From positions 1 through 5,479 of the forward strand of contig CACXZL010000155.1 of the NCBI GenBank assembly GCA_902772085.1: a stretch of DNA of 5,479 nucleotides, written 5' to 3'. Each line of letters starts with the position of its first letter. Positions within the stretch are counted from its first letter, which is position 1. The notes beneath the pieces are model-generated. The model saw nothing but the letters and a program-made list of their open reading frames with translations, was not told the DNA's origin and made no database searches. Positions 1-5,462 of this stretch are shown here, piece after piece. This stretch comes from an uncultured Coriobacteriaceae bacterium. GTDB taxonomy: Bacteria > Actinomycetota > Coriobacteriia > Coriobacteriales > Atopobiaceae. Both the position numbers and the translations under genes were made by a program.

Positions 1-211
1 TATGCAGTGAGGCTTAACAAGCGGCTTAGAACCGACAAAAACCTGCATGTTTGACTATTTTCTAAGTGATAGTCGGCCTGTATAAGTCACTTATACGGAA
101 TGGGGCGAAAGCCTTCATTCGGGTAAGTACTGACGGAGCAGTTAAACTTAGCCAGTTTTTCGCGAAACTGGGTAAGGGGAGATGTTGCTTTAAAGTACTT
201 ACCGGAATGGG
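1..211 (+). ncRNA. Multi-helix structured RNA, candidate HEARO/omega-RNA-like
   Basis: Helices seen directly: 2-7 pairs with 43-48 (ATGCAG/CTGCAT); 53-58 with 69-74 (GACTAT/ATAGTC); 78-86 with 90-98 (9 bp with one G-T); 98-106 with 111-120, capped by a GAAA tetraloop at 107-110 and with one bulged T; and a long interrupted helix from 122 to 203. That last helix comprises 122-131/194-203 (10 bp), 137-140/186-189 (AGCA/TGCT, extendable by G-T pairs), 147-150/173-176 and 152-158/165-171 (CCAGTTT/AAACTGG). The GNRA loop is correct only on the + strand. Unpaired purine-rich stretches (132-136, 177-185) sit inside the long helix, as expected of a conserved core. Elements such as GGCTTAACAAGCGG and GACGGAGCAGTTAA resemble my memory of HEARO RNA (IscB omega RNA). 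That family match is recalled, not computed. In such systems the guide lies just 5' of the scaffold, so it would be at or left of base 1. No IscB ORF follows. Confidence 0.5.
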
Positions 212-217
212 AGTGTA

Positions 218-238
218 ACAATAGAATTACAATAGAAT
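218..238. repeat. Two-copy 11-nt tandem repeat
   Basis: ACAATAGAAT occurs at 218-227 and again at 229-238, separated by one T. A degenerate third start (ACAATAT) follows at 242. It lies immediately after the structured RNA. Function is unknown, and in DNA this A+T-rich it may be simple slippage. Confidence 0.7.
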
Positions 239-241
239 AGA

Positions 242-255
242 ACAATATATATTGT
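242..255. repeat. Perfect 14-nt palindrome
   Basis: ACAATATATATTGT is self-complementary over its full length. It could be a binding site for a dimeric regulator or simply reflect low sequence complexity. The half-site TATATTGT recurs at about 274-281. Confidence 0.6.
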
Positions 256-332
256 ATTTATATAATTACAAGTATATTGTTTTGAAAATGTTAATGGATG
301 TTGTCGCTTCGTAATTTATTTTAAGAAACATA

Positions 333-362
333 GGGCTGGTGGTGTGCCGGCTCCTTATTTTT
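333..362 (+). terminator. Terminator-like hairpin with T-rich tail
   Basis: GGGCTGG (333-339) pairs with CCGGCTC (347-353) in seven pairs, including two G-T wobbles, around a seven-base loop TGGTGTG. It is followed by CTTATTTTTG. The local G+C-rich stem in A+T-rich surroundings and the T-rich tail fit a weak intrinsic terminator that could define the 3' end of a transcript carrying the structured RNA. The alternative is a subterminal hairpin of a mobile element. The tail is interrupted by an A, so strength is doubtful. Confidence 0.4.
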
Positions 363-371
363 GTATTTTTG
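356..371 (+). repeat. Direct repeat TATTTTTG x2, possible promoter-like boxes
   Basis: The octamer TATTTTTG occurs twice back to back (356-363 and 364-371), 17 nt ahead of the small ORF's ATG. Each copy fits the Bacteroidota -7 consensus TAnnTTTG. No matching -33 TTTG lies 19-20 nt upstream; that position is in the G-rich hairpin. I therefore treat promoter function as speculative and record the repeat itself as fact. Confidence 0.35.
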
Positions 372-387
372 TGAAAAATCTTATACC

Positions 388-603
388 ATGGCAAAATCAA
401 GAAGAGGATCATATTCATCCACGAGAAACAAGAAATGGAAGGGTGGCAGCAAAAGTGACCGCGCTTTAAGGAATTTGTTAAAGAATGGCCGTGACTACTC
501 GCAGCCATCTATGTGTGGTGTAAAAACCAGAGATTTTGACAAATATCCCGAATGGGTGCAAATAATCTATACTCCTATGGGAGGACAAAATAAAAAGTAT
601 TGA
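388..603 (+). CDS. Small, strongly basic protein of unknown function (71 aa)
   Basis: I do not recognise this protein. From ATG 388 it has 71 residues with about 17 Lys/Arg against 5 Asp/Glu, giving a net charge near +12. The first half is a Ser/Gly/Lys/Arg-rich segment (SRRGSYSSTRNKKWKGG) that looks disordered and nucleic-acid-binding. A short helical stretch (SDRALRNLLKNG, about 22-34) follows, then a more ordered-looking aromatic tail (YPEWVQIIYTP, about 53-63). There is one Cys, no signal peptide and no membrane segment. ATG 388 is preferred over TTG 361, which has no support, but ATG 388 also lacks a Shine-Dalgarno sequence. Arginine codons are mostly AGA/AGG, unlike the CGC/CGT of the downstream genes. 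It sits 3' of the structured RNA, where an RNA-partner protein would be, and ends at the insert's right edge. It could also be a chance ORF or the tail of a broken gene. Confidence 0.4.
   Translation: MAKSRRGSYSSTRNKKWKGGSKSDRALRNLLKNGRDYSQPSMCGVKTRDFDKYPEWVQIIYTPMGGQNKKY
547..583. repeat. Two small hairpins near the insert's right edge
   Basis: CCC-GAAT-GGG (547-556) and CTCC-TATG-GGAG (572-583) are short stem-loops inside the 3' end of the small ORF, within 60 nt of the inferred junction. Some single-strand transposons (IS200/IS605 type) carry subterminal hairpins, but these stems are only three and four pairs and may be incidental. Confidence 0.25.
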
Positions 604-623
604 AAGGAATTCTGGGATGGGAT

Positions 624-1268
624 ATGCCTCAGACGAAGAAAATCAATGCCGTGATGGCTGCGCAAAAGAAGCTCTCTGGCGAGTTGTCGAAGCTCGTGGG
701 GCTGCGTAAGGATGCTGAGATGGATTTGGAGGAGAACGAGGCCAACCATCAGAAGTATCTGAATATGACAGCGGAGGTTCAAGAGAGGTACGCCTCAGGC
801 ACGGTAGGCTATCGTGAGCTTGCCGACCTCGAGTCTCAGCTTACCTACTTCGCAAAGCGTATCGAAAAGCTCGAGTTTCAGCATAATGAGCTCCTTGCGC
901 GTGCGGAGAAGGTTCGTGGTGCCGAAGCGAATGCTCGTGCGCTGGACAAGAGGCTGCGTGAAGAGGGAAGGGCGCTCGTGGATTCGCTCAAGGAGCAAGC
1001 GACCGCGATCGAGCAAGAGATAGGGGCCCTGACGAAGGAACGCGAGGAAGTCGTCACGTATCTGTCGGAGAAGAACCTCGCTTGGTATGCGGAGGCGTCG
1101 AAACGCTTTCAGGGGCTCGCCGTTGAGACCCTGCGAGGGAGCCAGCCCTCGGTGTGCAGGGTTACGGTGCCCGCAAGCTCCTTTGGCGATATCCGTCGTG
1201 GTCCCGATATCGTGGAGTGTCCGTATTGCCATCGCATCCTCGTTACCGACGGCATGTTTGACCTGTGA
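624..1268 (+). CDS. Coiled-coil / zinc-ribbon protein (zf-RING_7, PF02591-type), apparently N-terminally truncated
   Basis: From ATG 624 this is 214 residues: a long charged coiled coil (about 10-155), a degenerate zinc ribbon (about 174-207) and a short tail. The block RYASGTVGYRELADLESQL corresponds to the family's SGxVxxxKEL region, and IRRGPDIVECPYCHRILV to the C-terminal knuckle. The role is poorly known; homologues are thought to bind nucleic acid or act as scaffolds. Family members usually begin about 25-30 residues earlier with a LLxLQxxD helix before the LP(Q/E) motif. Here MPQTKK starts right at that motif and A+T-rich foreign DNA begins just upstream. The opposite-end metal site is also altered: the expected first CxxC reads PSVC (175-178), leaving three cysteines, C178, C199 and C202. 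No good Shine-Dalgarno precedes 624 (AAAGG at 603-607 is 16 nt away). TTG 600 is in frame but adds insert-derived residues. The coaBC start follows 15 nt after the stop. Confidence 0.75.
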   Translation: MPQTKKINAVMAAQKKLSGELSKLVGLRKDAEMDLEENEANHQKYLNMTAEVQERYASGTVGYRELADLESQLTYFAKRIEKLEFQHNELLARAEKVRGAEANARALDKRLREEGRALVDSLKEQATAIEQEIGALTKEREEVVTYLSEKNLAWYAEASKRFQGLAVETLRGSQPSVCRVTVPASSFGDIRRGPDIVECPYCHRILVTDGMFDL

Positions 1269-1272
1269 TCCG

Positions 1273-1279
1273 AGGGAGG
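1273..1279 (+). promoter_or_regulatory. Ribosome binding site selecting a TTG start for coaBC
   Basis: AGGGAGG ends four bases before TTG 1284. The first in-frame ATG (about 1317) falls inside the nucleotide-binding strand before GGIAAYK, so it is too late to be the start. This site therefore supports the TTG start. Confidence 0.6.
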
Positions 1280-1283
1280 CAGA

Positions 1284-2528
1284 TTGAACGAGAAAACGGT
1301 AGATCTGCACGTGCTCATGTGCGTGTGCGGAGGTATTGCCGCATACAAAGCGGTTGAGGTGCTGCGGCTTCTACAGAAGGCCGGGTGCGAGGTGCGTGTG
1401 GCGAGTACGCAGGATGGTTTGCGCTTCGTGGGGTCTGCGACGTGGGAGGGGCTGGTACACCGTCCGACCCCTACCTCTCTCTATGGCTGGGCCGAGTCAT
1501 CCATACCGCACATCTATCTTTCCGAGTGGGCTGATGCGGTGCTTGTGGTGCCGGCCACGGCAAACACGCTTGCAAAGATGGCGACAGGCATCGCCGACGA
1601 CCTCGTGTCCTCTACGCTTCTTGCCGTACCGAGTGAAAAACCAATGCTCGTCGCTCCCGCGATGAACGTGCACATGTGGCGCTCGGCCGCCACGCAGCAA
1701 AACGTGGAGACGCTGAAGGCGCGCGGGGTGCGCGTGGTCATGCCGGTGGAGGGACATCTGGCGTGCGATGCCATTGGCGAGGGAAAGCTGGCTGCGGTGG
1801 AAGACATCGCTGGCGCCGTGCTTGAAGCGCTGGGGTCTCGCGAAGACGCCGACTCGTCCCGTGCGCTTGTTGGGCGTACGGTGCTGGTGACCGCTGGACC
1901 CACGCACGAGGCCATAGACCCCGTGCGCTACATCGCAAATCGCTCAAGTGGCAAGATGGGTTACGCCATAGCGGAGCAAGCGGCTCGACGGGGAGCGAAG
2001 GTCGTGCTGGTCTCAGGGCCTACCATGCTTGATGTGCCTGAGGGCGTGCGGCGTGTGGACGTGGTCTCGGCCGCTGAGATGTACGATGCGGCTGTGGCGG
2101 CTTTTGACGAGGCAGACATTGCCATATGCGCTGCGGCGGTCGCCGACTACACGCCGGCCAAGCCCGCCGATCATAAGCTCAAGAAGGCCTACGAGCATTT
2201 GGATATGCTGGAGCTGGTGGAGACCAGAGACATCCTGGCCGCACTCGGAAGCCTCAAGGAGGCGGGCGGCAAGAGGAGATACGTCGTCGGCTTTGCCGCG
2301 GAGACAGACGATCTCATCGCAAACGCCTTCAAGAAGCTCGAGCACAAGGGCTGCGACCTGGTGGTGGCAAACGATGTGAGCCGTACCGACTCGGGCTTTG
2401 GCTCCGACACAAACCACGTGTCGCTCTTGTCTGCCAGCGGTGTCGAAGAGCTTCCCACGATGACAAAGACCGAGGTGGCTGCACGGCTACTCGATGCGAT
2501 AGAGCGCTCTCTCTTCATAGCCTCATAG
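1284..2528 (+). CDS. coaBC: Bifunctional phosphopantothenoylcysteine decarboxylase / phosphopantothenate-cysteine ligase
   Basis: This cytosolic enzyme performs two consecutive steps of coenzyme A synthesis: CTP-dependent joining of 4'-phosphopantothenate to cysteine (CoaB, C-terminal half), then FMN-dependent decarboxylation to 4'-phosphopantetheine (CoaC, N-terminal half). The 414 residues match the usual ~400. CoaC hallmarks: GGIAAYK (16-22), the active-site His76 in PHIYLSEWAD, PATANTLAKMATGIADDL, the substrate clamp PAMNVHMW (125-132) and the catalytic Cys161 in GHLACDAIGEGKL. After a linker (about 185-197) come the CoaB hallmarks: VTAGPTHEAIDPVRYIANRSSGKMG with Asn219, AAAVADYTPAKPADHKLKK, VGFAAET (335-341) and VANDVSRTDSGFGSDTN. 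All expected motifs are intact, so both activities should be functional. It starts with TTG and lies 15 nt after the zinc-ribbon gene and 11 nt before nfo, consistent with one operon. The older name is dfp. Confidence 0.96.
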   Translation: MNEKTVDLHVLMCVCGGIAAYKAVEVLRLLQKAGCEVRVASTQDGLRFVGSATWEGLVHRPTPTSLYGWAESSIPHIYLSEWADAVLVVPATANTLAKMATGIADDLVSSTLLAVPSEKPMLVAPAMNVHMWRSAATQQNVETLKARGVRVVMPVEGHLACDAIGEGKLAAVEDIAGAVLEALGSREDADSSRALVGRTVLVTAGPTHEAIDPVRYIANRSSGKMGYAIAEQAARRGAKVVLVSGPTMLDVPEGVRRVDVVSAAEMYDAAVAAFDEADIAICAAAVADYTPAKPADHKLKKAYEHLDMLELVETRDILAALGSLKEAGGKRRYVVGFAAETDDLIANAFKKLEHKGCDLVVANDVSRTDSGFGSDTNHVSLLSASGVEELPTMTKTEVAARLLDAIERSLFIAS

Positions 2529-2539
2529 AAAGGTTCGTC

Positions 2540-3397
2540 ATGGAAGACCACCAAGGCCTTACCGTCGGCTGCCACCTCTCGGCCGCGAAGGGTTTTGCCG
2601 CCATGGGGCGCACTGCCACGTCCATTGGCGCAAATACCTTCGCCTTCTTCACGCGAAACCCGCGCGGAGGCAACGCGAAAGCCGTGGACGAGGCGGACAT
2701 GGCGCGATTGCGCGAGCACATGGCATCGCAAGGATTCGGACGGCTCGTGGCGCACGCGCCGTACACGCTCAACCTTTGCTCGGCGAAGCCTGACGTGGTG
2801 GACTTCGCACGCAGGGCGATGGCGGACGACCTTGCGCGCATGGAGCTTCTGCCGGGCCAGTATTACAACTTTCATCCGGGAAGCCATGTGGGACAGGGTG
2901 CCGATGCCGGCATAGAGCTTATCTGCGCCGGACTCGATGAGGTGCTTGACGCGGGGCAGTCGACGACCGTCCTGCTGGAGACGATGGCAGGCAAGGGCTC
3001 TGAGGTCGGCAGGACGTTTGAGGAGATAGCCCGCATCATAGAGGGATGCCGCAAGGGAGACCTTTTGGGGGTCTGTTTGGACACCTGCCATGTGTGGGAC
3101 GGCGGGTACGACGTGAAGGACGACCTGGACGGCCTGCTCGAGGAATTCGATCGCGTGGTGGGACTCGATCGTCTGAAGGCCCTGCATCTGAACGATTCGA
3201 AGAACCCCAAAGGTTCGCATAAGGATCGTCACGAAAAGCTCGGTGAAGGCCATCTGGGCGTTGAGACGTTTGCGGCCGTGGTGTGCCATCCGCTGCTGCA
3301 AGCGCTGCCCATGATACTGGAGACGCCAAACGAGCTTGACGGCTACCGGCAAGAGATCGCGCTGCTGCGCTCGTTGGCTGCCAAGGGCGCCGCATAG
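2540..3397 (+). CDS. nfo: Endonuclease IV (AP endonuclease, family 2)
   Basis: A TIM-barrel, trinuclear-zinc enzyme of base excision repair. It cuts DNA 5' to abasic sites and removes 3'-blocking groups left by oxidative damage. The 285-residue length is typical. All nine metal ligands of the E. coli enzyme have counterparts: His72 (VAHAPY), His112 (NFHPGSH), Glu147 (LLETMAGKG), Asp181 and His184 (LDTCHVW), His216 (ALHLNDSK), Asp229 and His231 (HKDRHE) and Glu261 (ILETP). The N-terminal GCHLSAAKG and GANTFAFFTRNPR blocks are also characteristic. ATG 2540 is supported by AGAAAGG at 2527-2533, six bases upstream and overlapping the coaBC stop codon, which suggests translational coupling. The gene has no damage-inducible operator that I can see, so expression probably follows the operon. 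Confidence 0.97.
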   Translation: MEDHQGLTVGCHLSAAKGFAAMGRTATSIGANTFAFFTRNPRGGNAKAVDEADMARLREHMASQGFGRLVAHAPYTLNLCSAKPDVVDFARRAMADDLARMELLPGQYYNFHPGSHVGQGADAGIELICAGLDEVLDAGQSTTVLLETMAGKGSEVGRTFEEIARIIEGCRKGDLLGVCLDTCHVWDGGYDVKDDLDGLLEEFDRVVGLDRLKALHLNDSKNPKGSHKDRHEKLGEGHLGVETFAAVVCHPLLQALPMILETPNELDGYRQEIALLRSLAAKGAA

Positions 3398-3441
3398 GAC
3401 CAGTTCCGGGGATGAATTCCCGAAGGCTTGGCTGCAATCGG

Positions 3442-3450
3442 TAAGGAGGT
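3442..3450 (+). promoter_or_regulatory. Strong ribosome binding site defining the ABC-F start
   Basis: TAAGGAGGT, a near-complete anti-16S match, lies eight bases before ATG 3459. It rules out the longer in-frame opening from 3336, which overlaps nfo and adds 41 residues unlike any ABC-F N-terminus. The nfo-ABC-F gap (3398-3458) also holds a small imperfect hairpin around 3406-3426 without a T tract, so it is not a convincing terminator. Confidence 0.85.
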
Positions 3451-3458
3451 CGCCTAGG

Positions 3459-5264
3459 ATGGGCATATTGATAGGTGCCGAACGGCTCTCGCATGAGTGG
3501 CCGGGCAAGCGCGTGCTCAAGGATCAGACGCTCGGTGTATATGAGGGGGATCGCATAGGCATCGTGGGGCAGAATGGAGATGGCAAGTCAACGTTGCTCT
3601 CGCTGCTCGGCTCTGATCTGGATCCTGACTCGGGTTCGGTAGTCTATCGGGGCGGCATTGCCGTAGGGATGCTCGGACAGGGTGACGACCTCGAGGACGA
3701 AGACACGCTTTCGCATGCCGTGGTGGGTGACGTGCCAACGTACGAGTGGGCGGCAAATCCGCGTACGCGACAAATCATCGACGAGCTCATAGGGGATCTC
3801 GACTGGGAGGGCAAGGTCGGTGCCCTTTCGGGAGGTCAGCGTCGTCGCGCCGACCTTGCCCGTCTCTTGGTGGGACGCTGGGACGTGTTGCTTCTGGACG
3901 AGCCCACAAACCACCTGGACTTGCATGCGATTCGATGGCTTGCGAGGCATCTTCGCGACCGATGGCAACCTGGCAACGGAGCGTTGCTTGTGGTGACGCA
4001 CGACCGCTGGTTTCTTGACGAGGTCTGTACCACCATGTGGGAGGTCCATGACGGTCGCGTGGAGCCTTTTGAGGGGGGATACTCTGCCTACGTGCAGCAA
4101 CGCGTGGAACGAGAGCGCCAGGCGACGGTCATGGAGGAGCGTCGGCAAAACATGCTTCGCAAGGAGCTCAACTGGCTCGCCCATGGGGCGAAGGCGCGTA
4201 CCAGCAAGCCGAAGTTTCGCATCGACGCCGCGATGGCGCTCATAGAGAACGACCCACCGCTGCGCAACACGTTGGAGCTGCACCGCATGGCCATGAGCCG
4301 GCTGGGCAAGCAGGTCATAGAGCTGCGTGACGTGGCGTTCAGCTATCCGGGCGAGGACGGGGCGCCCGACAAGCCCGTCCTTGACGGCATCTCGTGGATC
4401 ATCGGTCCTGGCGACCGCGTGGGCATCTTGGGCGAGAACGGTGCGGGCAAGTCGACGCTGCTGCGCGTCTTGAGCGGTCGTCAGCGGCCTACGCGCGGAT
4501 GGGTGAAGATTGGCAAGACCGTGCGGTTTGGATGGCTCGGTCAGCGCCTCGAGCGACTTGCGGAGCACGACGACTGGCGCGTGCAGGAGCTCCTCGGTAC
4601 GTTCAAGCGGTACTATGTCGCAAACGGCAAGTCGCAGAGTCCCGAACAGATGGCAGAGCGTCTGGGCTTCGCACGCAAGGAGCTCATGTCCTATATAGAG
4701 GACCTCTCAGGCGGTCAGCGTCGGCGTATCGCCCTTCTTTGCGTGCTCATGGAGGAGCCAAACGTGCTGGTTCTGGACGAGCCGGGAAACGATCTCGACA
4801 CCGACATGCTGGCGGTGGTGGAGGACCTGCTCGACACTTGGCCAGGAACGCTCATCATGGTAAGCCACGATCGTTCATTGCTCGAACGCGTGACGGACGA
4901 TCAGTACTCCCTGATCGATGGCAAGCTCCTGCATTGCCCAGGTGGGGTAGACGAGTATCTCGACCGGTTGGATGCGCAACGAGTTCCTTTGGAGGCGGTG
5001 CAGGTATGCAAGCCTGCTCAGAAGAACGAAGGGCTTTCAAACAGCGAACGACGTGAGCTCAAGAAGCGCTTCGACGCCGTCGAGCGGCGCATGACAAAGG
5101 CCGAAGGGGAGCCCGACCGCTTGCGTGAGGAGCTGGGCCATATAGATCCCACGGACTACGCGGCGCTTGTGGCCAAGCAGGCCGAGATAGACGCCGCACA
5201 GGAGATGCTCGAAGAGCTCGAGACCGAGTGGCTTGAACTCTCGGAGAGGTTGGGGCTCGTGTAG
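3459..5264 (+). CDS. ABC-F family ATPase, Uup-like with C-terminal coiled coil
   Basis: ABC-F proteins are soluble twin-ATPase proteins that act on ribosomes rather than membranes. Uup-type members influence ribosome function and tolerance of DNA strand problems. The 601 residues hold NBD1 with Walker A GQNGDGKST (37-45), signature LSGGQ (123-127), Walker B/D-loop LLLDEPTNHLD (144-154) and switch His181. An inter-domain linker (about 210-285) includes KELNWLAHGAKARTSKPKFRID, an actinobacterial Uup-like form. NBD2 has Walker A GENGAGKST (325-333), signature LSGGQ (416-420), Walker B VLVLDEPGNDLD (436-447) and switch His470. A charged coiled coil (about 524-598) follows, as in Uup. There are no membrane segments. 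In NBD2 the usual DEPTNDLD reads DEPGNDLD, with the catalytic Glu441 kept. An antibiotic-resistance ABC-F is less likely given the C-terminal coiled coil and housekeeping neighbours. Last gene of the run, with its own strong ribosome binding site. Confidence 0.92.
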   Translation: MGILIGAERLSHEWPGKRVLKDQTLGVYEGDRIGIVGQNGDGKSTLLSLLGSDLDPDSGSVVYRGGIAVGMLGQGDDLEDEDTLSHAVVGDVPTYEWAANPRTRQIIDELIGDLDWEGKVGALSGGQRRRADLARLLVGRWDVLLLDEPTNHLDLHAIRWLARHLRDRWQPGNGALLVVTHDRWFLDEVCTTMWEVHDGRVEPFEGGYSAYVQQRVERERQATVMEERRQNMLRKELNWLAHGAKARTSKPKFRIDAAMALIENDPPLRNTLELHRMAMSRLGKQVIELRDVAFSYPGEDGAPDKPVLDGISWIIGPGDRVGILGENGAGKSTLLRVLSGRQRPTRGWVKIGKTVRFGWLGQRLERLAEHDDWRVQELLGTFKRYYVANGKSQSPEQMAERLGFARKELMSYIEDLSGGQRRRIALLCVLMEEPNVLVLDEPGNDLDTDMLAVVEDLLDTWPGTLIMVSHDRSLLERVTDDQYSLIDGKLLHCPGGVDEYLDRLDAQRVPLEAVQVCKPAQKNEGLSNSERRELKKRFDAVERRMTKAEGEPDRLREELGHIDPTDYAALVAKQAEIDAAQEMLEELETEWLELSERLGLV

Positions 5265-5310
5265 GGGTGCGCGGGTCGACAGGAGTCAAACCCCTTTGTG
5301 CCAGGCACCT
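5263..5310. repeat. REP-like inverted repeats just after the ABC-F stop
   Basis: AGGGGT (5263-5268) is complementary to ACCCCT (5290-5295). GTGCC-A-GGCAC (5298-5308) is a compact palindrome, and GGTGC (5266-5270) can also pair with GCACC (5305-5309). The GTGCCAGGCAC core resembles the GGTGCC(T/A)GGCACC motif seen in REP-like repeats of several bacterial groups. A single copy here cannot prove membership. There is no T tract, so it is not an intrinsic terminator. Confidence 0.4.
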
Positions 5311-5429
5311 TGGTCGTACTGACATAAAGGCTAGATAAAGAAATATGGTCTGATTGTGTTGATTCATGATTGATACTTTCAGAACAGATGAAGAACGAGT
5401 TACATATACCTAGTTCCATCCCTTCCTTG

Positions 5430-5462
5430 GCACGGGCCGGCGTTAGTCGGCTCGTGCTTTTT
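5430..5462 (+). terminator. Strong Rho-independent terminator
   Basis: GCACGGGCCG (5430-5439) pairs with CGGCTCGTGC (5448-5457) over ten base pairs, one of them G-T, around an eight-base loop, and is followed directly by TTTTT (5458-5462). It is oriented to stop + strand transcription and most simply ends the four-gene operon. It lies 165 nt beyond the ABC-F stop, across a relatively A+T-rich spacer with no convincing ORF, so it could instead end a small separate transcript. Confidence 0.9.

Larger units (their letters stand above)
212..332. other. A+T-rich spacer between the structured RNA and the hairpin
   Basis: No ORF of note lies in this stretch. It contains the tandem repeat and palindrome listed separately and a perfect TATAAT at 261-266. 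The only -35 candidate at 17-nt spacing is the poor TAGAAC at 238-243, so a promoter is possible but weakly supported. If used, it would read into the hairpin at 333-353 before reaching the small ORF. An IscB-type nuclease would be expected to start about here if this were a complete element, and none does in any + frame. Confidence 0.5.
1..615 (+). mobile_element. Candidate foreign A+T-rich insert (partial, left end outside window)
   Basis: The first ~600 bases differ sharply from the rest: lower G+C, AGA and A/T-ending codons in the only ORF, and a structured RNA region. The insert abuts the zinc-ribbon gene exactly where that protein appears to lose its first helix, which suggests insertion or rearrangement. 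No transposase, integrase or terminal inverted repeat is visible, and the left end is not in the window. The right boundary is placed between the small ORF's stop (601-603) and the first homologous-looking codon of the zinc-ribbon gene (624), so it is approximate. If the RNA is of the HEARO/omega type, this would be an IscB-class element that has lost its nuclease, or a non-autonomous relative. A chimeric assembly join would look the same. Confidence 0.4.

Noticed and set aside
1..211. Group II intron, RNase P, SRP RNA, tmRNA or tRNA
   Set aside because: There is no domain V with its AGC triad and 34-nt form, no RNase P GAGGAAAGTC-type core, no SRP GGAAGGAAGC-type Alu/S motif and no cloverleaf. 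The helix arrangement fits none of these.
266..508. 80-codon antisense frame across the hairpin and small ORF
   Set aside because: No family resemblance and no ribosome binding site; it is an A+T-rich open frame antisense to a better candidate.
212..603. IscB, IsrB or TnpB coding sequence after the RNA
   Set aside because: I searched the translations for the IscB-type N-terminus (VLDKxxKPLMP-like), RuvC and HNH motifs. None is present in the small ORF or the other open frames.
600..623. TTG 600 as start of the zinc-ribbon gene
   Set aside because: It has no ribosome binding site, overlaps the small ORF's stop codon and adds eight residues with no family resemblance. It cannot be fully excluded because ATG 624 also lacks a good site.
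3336..3458. Upstream extension of the ABC-F frame
   Set aside because: It overlaps nfo and adds non-homologous residues, whereas a near-perfect ribosome binding site precedes ATG 3459.
2189..3520. 443-codon open frame on the - strand across coaBC and nfo
   Set aside because: It overlaps two genes with complete catalytic motifs, and its translation has low-complexity, Arg/Ser-rich content typical of an antisense shadow in G+C-rich DNA.
3588..4568. 326-codon open frame on the - strand inside the ABC-F gene
   Set aside because: It is antisense to a gene with all ABC motifs, and the translation shows no recognisable domain.
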